Source of the DNA: an uncultured Verrucomicrobiota bacterium
GTDB taxonomy: Bacteria; Verrucomicrobiota; Kiritimatiellia; CAIQIC01; Lenti-01
Length of the DNA: 64,000 nucleotides
Direction: 5' to 3'
Assembly: GCA_938003985.1 (NCBI GenBank)
Contig: CALKWZ010000040.1
Coordinates: 35,057 to 99,056 of the forward strand
Below, in pieces: positions 40,275-50,500 of this stretch; positions within the stretch are counted from its first letter, which is position 1, and each line of letters opens with the position of its first letter. Below the pieces are notes generated by a model. That model was not told where the DNA came from and did no database searches. It saw only the letters and a program-made list of their open reading frames with translations. Position numbers and translations under genes: made by a program.

Positions 40275-43200
40275 ATGAAACAGCGCGCAATTGGGTTGGC
40301 TTGTTTGTTCGCGGCGATGGCGTGGATTCCGGCGGCGCTCGCGGCGGAACTGAGCGTGGACTTCACGTTCTCCGCGGACGACGTGGAACTGGTCGCGGCG
40401 GGCGAATACACGGTGGTCGGCCTGGCGGACGGTGCGCGCGTCGTGGATGAAGTCGGCGCGCCGTCGATTCCGGCGAAATTCGCGAACGTGTTGATTCCCT
40501 CCGGCGCGCAGAACGTGTCCGTGGCCGCGAGCGGCGACTGGACGCTGCTGGCCGAGGGGATCACGCCCTATCCCGCGCAGCCGCGCAGCCCGAAGAGCAA
40601 GGCCAAGCCGGCGTTCGTGCCCGCGAACGACCGCTATGCCAGCGCGGCCGCCTGGCCGGCGGACGTCGCCGCGTACCAAGGCGACCACGACATGCAGGGC
40701 TACCAGTTCGTCTCCGTGCGCGTGAATCCGCTGGCCTACGTGGGCGCGGAAAAGAAACTGTATCTGCGCGAAAAAGTGACCGTGACGGTGACCTACGACG
40801 CGGCGGTTTCGACGAAGTCGATCCTGCCCAAGCAAGCCAGCCTGTTCGGGCCGCTGGTGGACAGCCTGGTGGTGAATCCGGCCGATGCGGCCACGTTCGC
40901 CCCCAAGGTGCGCACCGTCGCGCCGAAAGCCGCGCTGGACTACCTGATCATCACGTCCGCGGCGCTGAGCAACGCATTCCAGCAGGTGGCGGATTACCGG
41001 TCCTCGGCGGCGGGCGGCGGCTACACGACGCGGGTGATGACGACCAACGACATCGGCAGCGCCTATTCGGGCGCGGACATCCAGGCGAAGATCCGCGCCT
41101 GCATCAGCAACTGCGTGGCCACCCTGGGCACGACGATGGTGCTGCTGGGCGGCGACGATACGATCGTGCTCGACCGCAATTGCTCCGTCTCCGCCGCCGG
41201 CAGTTCGGAAACCGAAATGCCGACCGACCTGTACTATTCCGGCCTGTCCGGAAGCTGGAACAGCGACGGCGACGCGATCTACGGCGAAACGGGCGACGGC
41301 GTGGATCTGGCCTGGGACGTGATCGTGGGCCGCCTGCCGGTGCGGACGGTCGCGAACGTCACCAGCTACCTGGCCCGGGTGCAGACCTACGAAGCCGGCT
41401 GGAGCGTGACGAACAAGATCATCCTGGGCGGTCCCTACGCCTGGGACACCTACACCGGCACCGACCGGCCCAGCGACGACGTGACGATCGACGGGCATCC
41501 GGGATTCCGTTCGACGAGCCCGGCGCACAATTCGGTCAGCGATTCCGAGGCCTGGCTGCGGCGCCTCTACCGCGACGGCATCCGGCCCTACTGGCCGGCC
41601 CAGGTCAGCATCATGTGCGACACGCTCACGTCCTGGGACAGCACCTCCTGCGGCGACTATTCCCAAAGTTCGGCGAACACGGCGGCGAAGTTCAACCAGA
41701 ACTACACGCACCTGATGTTCTCGGGCCACGGCGCGCCGCAGGAATGGGGTCTGGAATCGGGCTCCTTCGATTCCACCGACGCCTCTTCCCAGACCGGCCT
41801 GACGGCGTTCGTCTATACGGACGCCTGCCTGACGGGGCATTTCGACAAGAACAGCAACAACATCGACGGCTACAACTACACGACGGAGCCGTGCCTGGCG
41901 GAAGCCTTCCTGCGCAACACCCGCGTGCGCGGCGGCGCGCTGGCCTACATGGGCTGCGCGCGCTACGGCTGGGGCGAACCCGACGCGGCGCCGGCCAGCA
42001 ACACCGCCAACGGCGGCCCCTCCACGGTCTATGCCTACAAGTTCTACAAGCGGATGTACGAGACGACCAACCGCACGATCGGCCTCGCCTTCGCCATGCA
42101 CAAGGCCGACATGGCCAGCCAGTCGACCACCGACGACTGCGAGCGCTGGATCCAGTTCGGCGTGAACTTGCTGGGCGATCCCGCCCTCAAGATGCCCCGC
42201 GACGTGCCCGTGCTGTCGGCGCCCGCCTTCACCAGCGCGTCTTCGTTCGGAGCCACGACCGGCGTGGCGCGGACGCATGCCGTCGTCGCCAGCGGCTATC
42301 CGGCCCCCGCGCTGGCGCTGCAAAGCTCCACCGCCTCGGGCGGCAGCTACGGTTTCGTCCCGGCGACGGGCGTGCTGACCTACACGCCGCCGACGGACGA
42401 CGTCGGCACGCGGACCTTCACGTTCGTCGCCACCAACACGCAAGGCGCGGCGACGCAGACCGTCAGCGCCACGGTGACCCTGGCCCCGCCGGCCGCGCCG
42501 GCTTCGGTCTGGGCGAGCGCGACGAACACGACGAGCTTCACCGCGGCGTGGAGCGCCGCGGCCGCCGCCACGGGCTACCAGCTCGACGTCGCCACCAACG
42601 CCAGCTTCGGCGGCAGCGGCGGCAGCGGATCGGGCACCAATTGCTACCACAACGGCACCTTGGGCGCCGGCACCGGCGGCACCTGGACGGAAACCGGCCT
42701 GACGCAGGGCTCGGGCTACCTGATTTCGCTGGCCGGCGACGCGCTGATCACCCCGGCCATGGATTTCACCGCCAGCTCGTCGGAAACCCTGACGTTCAAC
42801 GCGCGCACCTACGGCGGAGCCAACGCGGCCAACAACGCCATCACGGTTTCGATTTCGACCGACAACGGCAGCAACTGGACGAGTTTGGGCACGCGGACGC
42901 CGACCACGACGACTTTGACGGCGATGACGCCGTTCGATTTGAGCGGCTACGACGGCAGCCAGGTGCTGGTGAAACTGGAAAACCTGGGCGCCACCGCTTC
43001 GGTCGGCGCCGGCCTCGACGAGATCCTGATCACCAACACGGCCGGCCCTGCCGTTTCGTCCTACGTCCCCGGCTATTCGAACCGGACCGTGGCCGCCACG
43101 AGCCAGAGCGTGACGGGCCTGACGGCCGGCGCGACCTATTATTTCCGCGTGCGCGCCACCAACACCGGCGGCACCAGCGCCAATTCCTCCGTCGCGAACG

Positions 43201-45455
43201 TGACGACCTTGACGGCGCTCGTCGCGCCGGCTTTCAACGCGAACCCCGGCCCCGTGGCGACCACCGCGGGCGTGGAGCGGACCTTCGCCGTGGGCGCCAC
43301 GGGCAGTCCGACGCCGACGCTGGCGCTGCAAAGCCAGACCGCGTCGAGCGGCTACAGCTTCAATGCCGGCACCGGCCAGCTGACCTACCTGCCGCCGCAG
43401 GCGGACGCCGGTACGCGCACGTTCACGTTCTCGGCCAGCAACGGCTCGGGCGTGGCCTACCAGACGGTGACCGTGACCGTGGCGTCGGCGACCGCGCCGG
43501 CGTTCACCAGCGCCGCCTCGTTCGGCGCCACGACGACCGTGGAACGCACCTTCACGGTGACGGCCTCCGGCACGCCGGCGCCGGCGCTGGCGCTGGTCGG
43601 CGAGACGGTTTCCGGCGAGTTCAGTTTCGTGCCCGCGACGGGCGTACTGACCTACACCCCCGTCAACGACGACATCGGCGCGCAGACGTTCACCTTCACG
43701 GCCGCCAACGCGGCCGGCACGACGACCCAGGCCGTCAGCGTGGCCGTCAGCGACCTGCCGGCGACGTTGCCGGTCTTCGGCGCGAACCCGGGGCCCTTGG
43801 GCGCGACGACGGGCGTGGCGCGGGCGTTCACCGTCGCCGTGGCCAGCGGCTATCCGGCGCCGACCTTGGCGCTGCAGGGCACCACGGCGTCCGGCGGTTA
43901 TTCGTTCGCCGCCGGCACGGGCGTGCTGGACTACCTGCCGCCCGAGGGCGACGTGGGCGCGCGCACGTTCACCTTCACGGCCGCCAACGCGGCCGGCACG
44001 GCGACGCAGGTCGTCAGCGTGTCCGTCGCGGCGGGCATCCCCGGCGCGCCGGCTTCGATCTGGGCCAGCGCGACGAACGCGACGGGCTTCACCGCGGCGT
44101 GGAGCGCGGTGGCGAACGCGACCGGCTACCGGCTCGACGTCGGCACCAACGCCACCTTCTCCGGCGGCGGCGCCAGCGCGCAGTCCGTCCTGGCCACCAA
44201 CGCGGCGACCAGCGTCACGCCGCCGGCGGATTGGACCTACAACGTGTCCGCCTCGAGCAGCAGCTATCTGATTCTCGGCTATTCCAGCAACTACGTCGTC
44301 TCGGAGGCCTTCTCGACCGTCGGCTTCACGAACCTGACGGTGGACTTCAGCGCCCGCAGCTACGGCACGGTGGCCGGCACGACCCGCACCAACGTCACGG
44401 TTTCGATTTCCGGCGACAACGGCGAAACCTGGACGGCGATCGGCACGGTGGCGCCGGCCAACAACACGATGACCGCCATGCCGACGCTGACGACCGTCGC
44501 GAACCTCGGCAACGCCCAGACCCGGATCCGCTGGCAGGCGCCGAACGCCACCGCCAATTCCGGCGTTGGCATCCAGTCCCTGACGGTGCGGGGCTGGAGC
44601 GCGGGCGGCGGCCCCGCCTACGTCGCGGGTTATTCCAACCTGACGGTATCGGGCACGAGCCAGGGCGTGACGGGCCTGGCCACCGGCGTCGCGTACTACT
44701 TCCGCGTCCGCGCGGTCAACGCCGCCGGCACCGGCGCGAATTCCGCCGTCGCCAGCGTGACGACCGCGAGCGGCGCGCCGGCCGGCACGCCCCCGACCGT
44801 GAACGCCATCGCCGCGCAGAGCGCGACCGCCGGCGGCTCGTTCGAGTATGCGGTGACGGCCGCCGCGACCGACGGCGATCCGATCCTGTCGTACGCCTGC
44901 GCCACCGCGGTGAGTTCGAACCTCTGGGATTTCGACGCGAACACGGGCTACTTCCTGTTCTATCCCACGGCCTCCGAAATCGGCACGAACCTGTTCAGCT
45001 TCACGGCCGCGGACAAGGACGGCACCAGCGCGCCCGTGCAGATGAGCGTGAAGGTCTACACCGCGGCGGCGACCAACGAGTTCACCATGTGGGTGGAAGA
45101 CCAGGGCGAAAATCCCGTGGATCCCGACTTCGACGAAAGCGCCGACGTCGACGGCGACGGCCGGACGACCTACGAAGAATATCTCGCGGACACCGATCCG
45201 GCGGCGTCGAACGAGGTCTTCGAAGTGACGGGCAACTACGTCAACGCCGGGCAGGCCGGCGCCGCCACCGGCGAAATCCGGTTCAGCATTCCCGCCAGTC
45301 CCCGCCGTTTCTACCAACTGGTCTATTCCACGGATCTTTCCGGCGCGACCATCGTCAGCAATCTCGGCTGGGGTACAGCCGGCGCAATGACCTGGACCAA
45401 CAAGTCGACCGGCGCCTGGTACGGAACCGTCCAGGTCCGCCTCGACGAACCCTGA
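40275..45455 (+). CDS. Gingipain-like (C25) protease with Ig/FN3 array, paralogue
   Basis: 1726 residues. The first ~640 residues are clearly paralogous to the protein at 33320: ELSVxFTFSADDV near the mature N-terminus, His485 in MFSGHGAPQEWG and Cys518 in VYTDACLTGHFDKNSNN. Start ATG 40275 has AAGGAG 8 bases upstream and begins the signal peptide MKQRAIGLACLFAAMAWIP. C-terminal to the protease: Ig-like, FN3 with jelly-roll (737-975), three Ig-like repeats, FN3 with a second kind of insert (1256-1495), cadherin-like, and the C-terminal module (1603-1726, DVDGDGRTTYEEYLADTDP). It lacks the Calx-beta/EEP block. The 214-base gap before it holds an AT-rich promoter-like stretch similar to that before 33320. 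Confidence 0.88.
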   Translation: MKQRAIGLACLFAAMAWIPAALAAELSVDFTFSADDVELVAAGEYTVVGLADGARVVDEVGAPSIPAKFANVLIPSGAQNVSVAASGDWTLLAEGITPYPAQPRSPKSKAKPAFVPANDRYASAAAWPADVAAYQGDHDMQGYQFVSVRVNPLAYVGAEKKLYLREKVTVTVTYDAAVSTKSILPKQASLFGPLVDSLVVNPADAATFAPKVRTVAPKAALDYLIITSAALSNAFQQVADYRSSAAGGGYTTRVMTTNDIGSAYSGADIQAKIRACISNCVATLGTTMVLLGGDDTIVLDRNCSVSAAGSSETEMPTDLYYSGLSGSWNSDGDAIYGETGDGVDLAWDVIVGRLPVRTVANVTSYLARVQTYEAGWSVTNKIILGGPYAWDTYTGTDRPSDDVTIDGHPGFRSTSPAHNSVSDSEAWLRRLYRDGIRPYWPAQVSIMCDTLTSWDSTSCGDYSQSSANTAAKFNQNYTHLMFSGHGAPQEWGLESGSFDSTDASSQTGLTAFVYTDACLTGHFDKNSNNIDGYNYTTEPCLAEAFLRNTRVRGGALAYMGCARYGWGEPDAAPASNTANGGPSTVYAYKFYKRMYETTNRTIGLAFAMHKADMASQSTTDDCERWIQFGVNLLGDPALKMPRDVPVLSAPAFTSASSFGATTGVARTHAVVASGYPAPALALQSSTASGGSYGFVPATGVLTYTPPTDDVGTRTFTFVATNTQGAATQTVSATVTLAPPAAPASVWASATNTTSFTAAWSAAAAATGYQLDVATNASFGGSGGSGSGTNCYHNGTLGAGTGGTWTETGLTQGSGYLISLAGDALITPAMDFTASSSETLTFNARTYGGANAANNAITVSISTDNGSNWTSLGTRTPTTTTLTAMTPFDLSGYDGSQVLVKLENLGATASVGAGLDEILITNTAGPAVSSYVPGYSNRTVAATSQSVTGLTAGATYYFRVRATNTGGTSANSSVANVTTLTALVAPAFNANPGPVATTAGVERTFAVGATGSPTPTLALQSQTASSGYSFNAGTGQLTYLPPQADAGTRTFTFSASNGSGVAYQTVTVTVASATAPAFTSAASFGATTTVERTFTVTASGTPAPALALVGETVSGEFSFVPATGVLTYTPVNDDIGAQTFTFTAANAAGTTTQAVSVAVSDLPATLPVFGANPGPLGATTGVARAFTVAVASGYPAPTLALQGTTASGGYSFAAGTGVLDYLPPEGDVGARTFTFTAANAAGTATQVVSVSVAAGIPGAPASIWASATNATGFTAAWSAVANATGYRLDVGTNATFSGGGASAQSVLATNAATSVTPPADWTYNVSASSSSYLILGYSSNYVVSEAFSTVGFTNLTVDFSARSYGTVAGTTRTNVTVSISGDNGETWTAIGTVAPANNTMTAMPTLTTVANLGNAQTRIRWQAPNATANSGVGIQSLTVRGWSAGGGPAYVAGYSNLTVSGTSQGVTGLATGVAYYFRVRAVNAAGTGANSAVASVTTASGAPAGTPPTVNAIAAQSATAGGSFEYAVTAAATDGDPILSYACATAVSSNLWDFDANTGYFLFYPTASEIGTNLFSFTAADKDGTSAPVQMSVKVYTAAATNEFTMWVEDQGENPVDPDFDESADVDGDGRTTYEEYLADTDPAASNEVFEVTGNYVNAGQAGAATGEIRFSIPASPRRFYQLVYSTDLSGATIVSNLGWGTAGAMTWTNKSTGAWYGTVQVRLDEP

Positions 45456-45477
45456 GGTCTATATCATCTCAACAAAT

Positions 45478-45509
45478 TGCGCGGCAAGGAATTGCCGCGC
45501 ATTTTATTT
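45478..45509 (+). terminator. Intrinsic terminator after the second C25 gene
   Basis: 10-bp stem TGCGCGGCAA (45478-45487) with TTGCCGCGCA (45492-45501), loop GGAA, then TTTTATTT. Confidence 0.93.
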
Positions 45510-45626
45510 CCAATGCTTGCTCGGTTGTTGCACGGGCGCGCGCCTGAAGTGCATCCGTAAAAGCCAGGTGGCCATCTGGTGTGGCCGTTGGGAATTATCG
45601 CCGTAATTTTATTTTAATGTCTAAGC

Positions 45627-45654
45627 TTGCATTTTCGCGGGGCCTGCGTAACAT
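45627..45654 (+). promoter_or_regulatory. Possible housekeeping promoter of the pseudo-subtilase gene
   Basis: TTGCAT (45627-45632), 16 bases, TAACAT (45649-45654), in a locally AT-rich stretch 39 bases before the GTG start. The match to -35/-10 consensus is only moderate. Confidence 0.35.
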
Positions 45655-45693
45655 CAATTTAATAATTCAGGGAGTTTTCCGGCGGAGAATGGA

Positions 45694-47511
45694 GTGAAGC
45701 GGCGTCTCGCATTTTGGCTGGCGTGCGGCTTCTTGGGCGTTTCGGCGTCCTGGGGCGAAACTCCGTCCTTGCGGTTGGAAGGGGGGGGCATCGAGACCGC
45801 GCGCGGGGTGCAGCAAGCGTCGTTCCATCTTTTGAAATCCTCCGCGCTGCCTCCGGTCGCGCAGCGCGCGACGGCGCGCGGCACCGTGCCGTGGCTGGTG
45901 CAGATGGCGGCGGCGATCCGCCCGCAAGACTTCGCCGCGCTGGAAGCCGATGGGGCGGTCGTCCACCGCTACGTCCCGGAAAACGCCTTGCTGATCGAGG
46001 CTGCGCCGGCGGCGCTGGCGCGGATCGCCAAATCCGAAACCGTCGCCTGGGCCGGCGAGTATTTGCCCCGCTACAAAATATCCCGGGTCTTGGCGGATGC
46101 GACCGCCGCGGACCGCGAATGCGTCGTCGCGCTGTTCGATCCCGCGGACAAGCGGCGCGTGGCGCGCGAATTCGGCGAAAGGAACGTCTTCGTGCCGCGC
46201 GCGCAATACGATGCGGTCGGCGCGGAACTGCGCGTGCGGCTGACGGCGGAACAAATCGACGAAGCCGCGAACTGGGCCGAAGTGGAATGGATCGAACCGG
46301 CCCCGCCGATCCGGTCGTGGGGCGGCTCCGCGCCCGATCCGGCGGCCGACGCCGACGTGGTTGCGGAATTGCGTCAGGCCTACGCGGTCGGCGAACGGGT
46401 GGCGGTGCTGCGCCGCGGCGCGGCCGACGCCGGCGCCTACGGCGCCGCGGCGCGCGCGGCGGATGCGTTCGTCCAGGCCCATCCGGACTTTCTCGTGGTG
46501 GCCGCGGCCGGCAACGCCGCGGTGGATCGGGAGCCGGCCGACGGCGTGGCGGATGCCGGCACCGTAGGCTCGCCCGCCACGGCGAAAAACGTTTTGTCCG
46601 TCGGCGCCGCGGAAGGCCGGCGCGACGTCGCGCGCGTCTGGCGCGATTCCTGGCCCGAGGATTTCGCGGTGGAACCCATCGCGCTGGACCGGATGGCGCA
46701 GGCGGACGGCCCGCAAGGGCTCGCGGCGTTTTCGGGCCGCGGACCCTGCGCCGACGGCCGCATCAAACCCGATCTCGTCGCGCCGGGTACCTTCGTGGCC
46801 GTGCCGCGGCCGACGGATTCGGATTTCACGGGCTGGGGCGTGGCGGACGCCGCGAACGAAATCTACGTGGGCGGCACGGGCGTGGCGGCGGAACAGGTCG
46901 CCGAAGCGGCCAAGCAAGCGCGGCAATGGTTGGCGGACGAACGCGGCCTCGCGGCGCCCAGCGCGGCGCTGGTCAAGGCGCTGCTGCTGGCGGGCGCGCG
47001 GGATCTGGCCCCCGGCCAGTACGGAACGGGCGCCAAGCAGGAAATTGCCGGCTTCCGGCCGAATTCCGCGCAAGGCGCGGGCCTGCTGGATCCGGCCGGC
47101 GCCTTGCGGCCAGACGAAGATGGATTTCTCGACGTGCACGAAGCGCCGGGCCTCGCGACGGGCGCGGCCGATGCCTATGAACTGGCCGTCGAGCGGCCCG
47201 GCGGCCGCTTCGTCCTGGTGCTGGCCTATGCCGATCCCGCCGCCGCGCCCTGCGCCGGCAAGCAGCTGGTGAACGATCTGGATCTGACGGTCCGGAAGCC
47301 GTCCGGCGCGTGGCTGCACGCCAACGGCCGGACCCAGCCCGACGAGTTGAACAACGTGGAGATGATCGAATTCGAAGCGGACGAAGCGGGCACCTATCTC
47401 GCGCGGGTGGTCGCCCGCGCGGTGCCGTGGGGCGGTTCCCAGCCCTATGCCCTCGTCGTCCGCGGACCCCGGACGGAAGCCGCCGCGGCGGCAGCATCGG
47501 AGCAACCATGA
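45694..47511 (+). CDS. Degenerate subtilase (S8), catalytic residues lost
   Basis: 605 residues. Signal peptide, then a prodomain-like region. The body matches the large S8 group: ARAADAFVQAHPDFLVVAAAGN (oxyanion Asn274), VGSPATAKNVLSVGAAE, AAFSGRGPCADGRIKPDLVAPGT and a C-terminal beta-barrel (LAYADPAAAPCAGKQLVNDL, LNNVEMIEFEADEAGTY) as in KP-43-type proteases. About 20 residues stand between WIEPAPPIRSW and the helix ELRQAYAVGERV, where active relatives have well over 100 carrying the Asp (DTG) and His (HGTH) motifs. The GTSMATP serine is replaced by Gly396 (GGTGVAAEQVA). It is therefore a pseudoprotease. GTG 45694 has GGAG 6 bases upstream. Its stop overlaps the next start (ATGA, 47508-47511). 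Confidence 0.87.
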   Translation: MKRRLAFWLACGFLGVSASWGETPSLRLEGGGIETARGVQQASFHLLKSSALPPVAQRATARGTVPWLVQMAAAIRPQDFAALEADGAVVHRYVPENALLIEAAPAALARIAKSETVAWAGEYLPRYKISRVLADATAADRECVVALFDPADKRRVAREFGERNVFVPRAQYDAVGAELRVRLTAEQIDEAANWAEVEWIEPAPPIRSWGGSAPDPAADADVVAELRQAYAVGERVAVLRRGAADAGAYGAAARAADAFVQAHPDFLVVAAAGNAAVDREPADGVADAGTVGSPATAKNVLSVGAAEGRRDVARVWRDSWPEDFAVEPIALDRMAQADGPQGLAAFSGRGPCADGRIKPDLVAPGTFVAVPRPTDSDFTGWGVADAANEIYVGGTGVAAEQVAEAAKQARQWLADERGLAAPSAALVKALLLAGARDLAPGQYGTGAKQEIAGFRPNSAQGAGLLDPAGALRPDEDGFLDVHEAPGLATGAADAYELAVERPGGRFVLVLAYADPAAAPCAGKQLVNDLDLTVRKPSGAWLHANGRTQPDELNNVEMIEFEADEAGTYLARVVARAVPWGGSQPYALVVRGPRTEAAAAAASEQP

Positions 47512-50500
47512 ACTGGATGAAGTCGGCGTGCGGTTTGGCGGCGGTGGCGATCCTGGCCGGAGCCCAGGGGGCCTGGGGCGCCTATGGCGGCTCCGGCACG
47601 TTCACCAAGATCACCTCGCGGGCCGACCTGACGGACGGCTACTACGTCGTCGCCAGCAGCAACGGGTTGGCCGCGATGAGCCACACGAACGCCGGCACGT
47701 TTTTCACGAGCAACGCCATCAGCCCGTCGGCCAACGTGCTGACCGATCCACCCGCCGCGATCGTCTGGCTGATCCAGACCAACGCCACCTACGGCGGCCT
47801 GACGATCTTCAACGAGGCGAGCAACAAATTCGCGACGTTCGCGGGAACCGCCAACGCCGTGCACGCCGCCGGCGCGGTGAACGGCACGACGGGCGTCTGG
47901 ACGTTCGTTTACGGCGCCGGGGCGTTCGACGTCGCCAACGTGGCGACGAACACCCGCCTGCTCCAGTACAACGCCGCGGCGCCGCGCTTCGCGTGCTACA
48001 CCACGGCCCAGCAGAAGCTGGCCTTGTACAAGATGGCGGCGGTGGCGGATACGCCCCCGTCCTTCGGCGCCAATCCGGGCCCGCTGGGCGCGACTTCCGG
48101 CGTGGCGAAGGCCTTCACGGTGGCGGCCACGGGCAGCCCGACGCCGACCTTGGCGCTGCAGTCCACGACCGCCTCGTCCGGCTACTCGTTCACGGCCGGC
48201 ACGGGCCAACTCAGCTACGTGCCGCCGCAGGCGGACGGCGGCGCCACGCAGACGTTCACCTTCACGGCGAGCAATGCGGCCGGCGTGGCGACGCAGACCG
48301 TCAGCGTGGCGGTGACGGCCGGCACGGCGCCTTCGTTCACGAGCGGCACCGCGTTCGGCGCGACGTCGCTGGTGGCGATGGCCTTCACCGTGGCGGCTTC
48401 CGGCACGCCGGCGCCGACCTTGGCCCTGCAAAGCGAAACCGCCGCCGGGAGCGTCAGCTTCACGCCGGCGACGGGCGTTTTGGATTACACGCCGGCCGCG
48501 GGCGACGTCGGCGTCCAGACGTTCACCTTCACGGCCAGCAACGTCGCGGCGGTGGCGACCCAGACCGTCAGCGTGACGGTCGTCGATCAGCCCGTCGCGC
48601 CGGCCTTCACCGGCGGCGCGGGGCCGTACGGCGCGACGGCGCTGGTCGCCATGGCGTTCACGGTGGCCGCTTCGGGCAATCCGGCGCCGACCTTGGCGCT
48701 GCAGAGCGAAGACGCCGCCGGGAGCGTCGTCTTCACGCCGGCGACGGGCGCGCTGGACTACACCCCCGCCACGAACGACGTCGGCAACCGCAGCTTCGTC
48801 TTCACGGCCAGCAACGTCGCCGGCGTGGCGACCCAGACGGTGACCGTGGCCGTCGCCGCCGCCCCGACCGCGATCCCGTTGGTCAGCGTGACCAACGTCG
48901 CGACCAACGGCTTCACGATCAACTGGACGGCCTGCACCGACGCCACGAACTACCAGGTCCAGGTGGCGACGGACACCAACTTCGCCGCCGGCAGCTCCAG
49001 CGAGGCCTTGTCCGAGGATTTCGCGACGCAGACGGACACCGCCGTTCCGTCGGGCTGGACCAGCAGCAAATCGTCCGATCTGGACTACACCGGCGAACCC
49101 TACGTCGGCGCGGCCGCGCCGGCCTTCAAGTTCGCGACGACGGGTCAATGGTTGCAGAGCCCGACCTTCGCCACGGGCGCGACGAACCTGCAGTTCTGGG
49201 CCTACGGCAACGGCGGGGCCGGCAGCACGATCGCGGTGTCGGCCTTGGTGAACAGCGTCTGGACGCTGGTGGACACGGTGGCCATTGCGCAGAACGACGG
49301 CACCTACAACGTGCCGCTGGATGCCCAGACCACGCAGCTCGAGTTTTTCTTCACCAAGAGCGTCAATTGCGCCTTCGACGACGTGGTCGTGCAGGGGGTT
49401 TCGGCGTCGGCCTCGCTCGTCCTGGACCGGACGCTGGCGGCGCTGACGACCGACGCGACGGGCTTGGCGATGACGACGACCTACTACGTCCGGGCGCGCA
49501 AGGAGGGCGGCGAATGGTCGGAGATCGTATCGGCCACCACGGCCAGCCCGACGCCGGAAGCGCCGGTTTTCGGCGCGAATCCCGGCCCCTTGACCGCGAC
49601 GACGGGCGTGGCGCGGGCGTTTTCGGTGGCGGCGGTTGCCGGCTATCCGGCGCCGACGCTGGCGCTGGCCGGCACGACGGCCTCGACGGGCTACGTGTTC
49701 ACGGCCGGCACGGGCACGCTGACCTATACGGCGCCGGAAGCCGACGTGGGCGCGCAGACCTTCACCTTCACGGCCAGCAACGCCACGGGCGTCGCGACGC
49801 AAACCGTCAGCGTGACGGTCGTGGCCGTGGCGCCGGCGTTCAACGCGAATCCGGGGCCGATCGCGGCCACGGCGACGTTGGTGCGGGTCTTTTCCGTCGG
49901 CGCCACCGGCTATCCGGCGCCGACGCTGGCGCTGCAAGGCACGACGGCGTCTTCCGGCTACAGCTTCACGGCGGGCACTGGGCAATTGACCTACACGGCG
50001 CCGGAAGCGGACGTCGGCCCGCGGACCTTCACGTTCGCGGCCAGCAACGTCGCCGGCGTCGCCCTGCAGACCGTGACCGTGACCGTGGCTTCCGCGCCGG
50101 TCTACGTGCCGACCGTCGCGCTCACCAACGTCGGCCCCACGTTCTTCACCGCCAACTGGAACGAAGTCACGGATGCCTCGACCTACCAGATCCAGATCGG
50201 CACGGACACCAACTTCTCCACGTCCGTCGCCGGCTCGAATCTGCTGAGCGAAACCTTCGCCACCCTGACGGACACGACCGTGCCCAGCGGCTGGAGCAGC
50301 AGTCTTTCCTCCGATCTGGACAGCACCACGATCTACGGCGCCGCGTCGCCGGCGTTCAAGTTCAACCTGACCGGCCAGACGCTGACCAGTCCGGCGTTCG
50401 CGGCGGGCGCCACGAACCTCCAGTTCTGGGCCTACGGCCGCAACGGGTCGGGCAGCACCATCGCGATATCCGGCCTGGTGTCCGGCGTCTGGACCTCTTT

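Noticed and set aside
33857..40564. Minus-strand open frame of over 2200 codons opposite the first C25 gene, and similar ones opposite 40275-45455 and 47508-55787
   Set aside because: Repetitive Arg/Gly/His-rich translation mirrors the repeats of the plus-strand genes; no signal peptide or motif.
33320..45455. Type IX secretion because gingipains use it in Bacteroidota
   Set aside because: The C-termini do not look like T9SS domains and no Por/Spr component is in the window.
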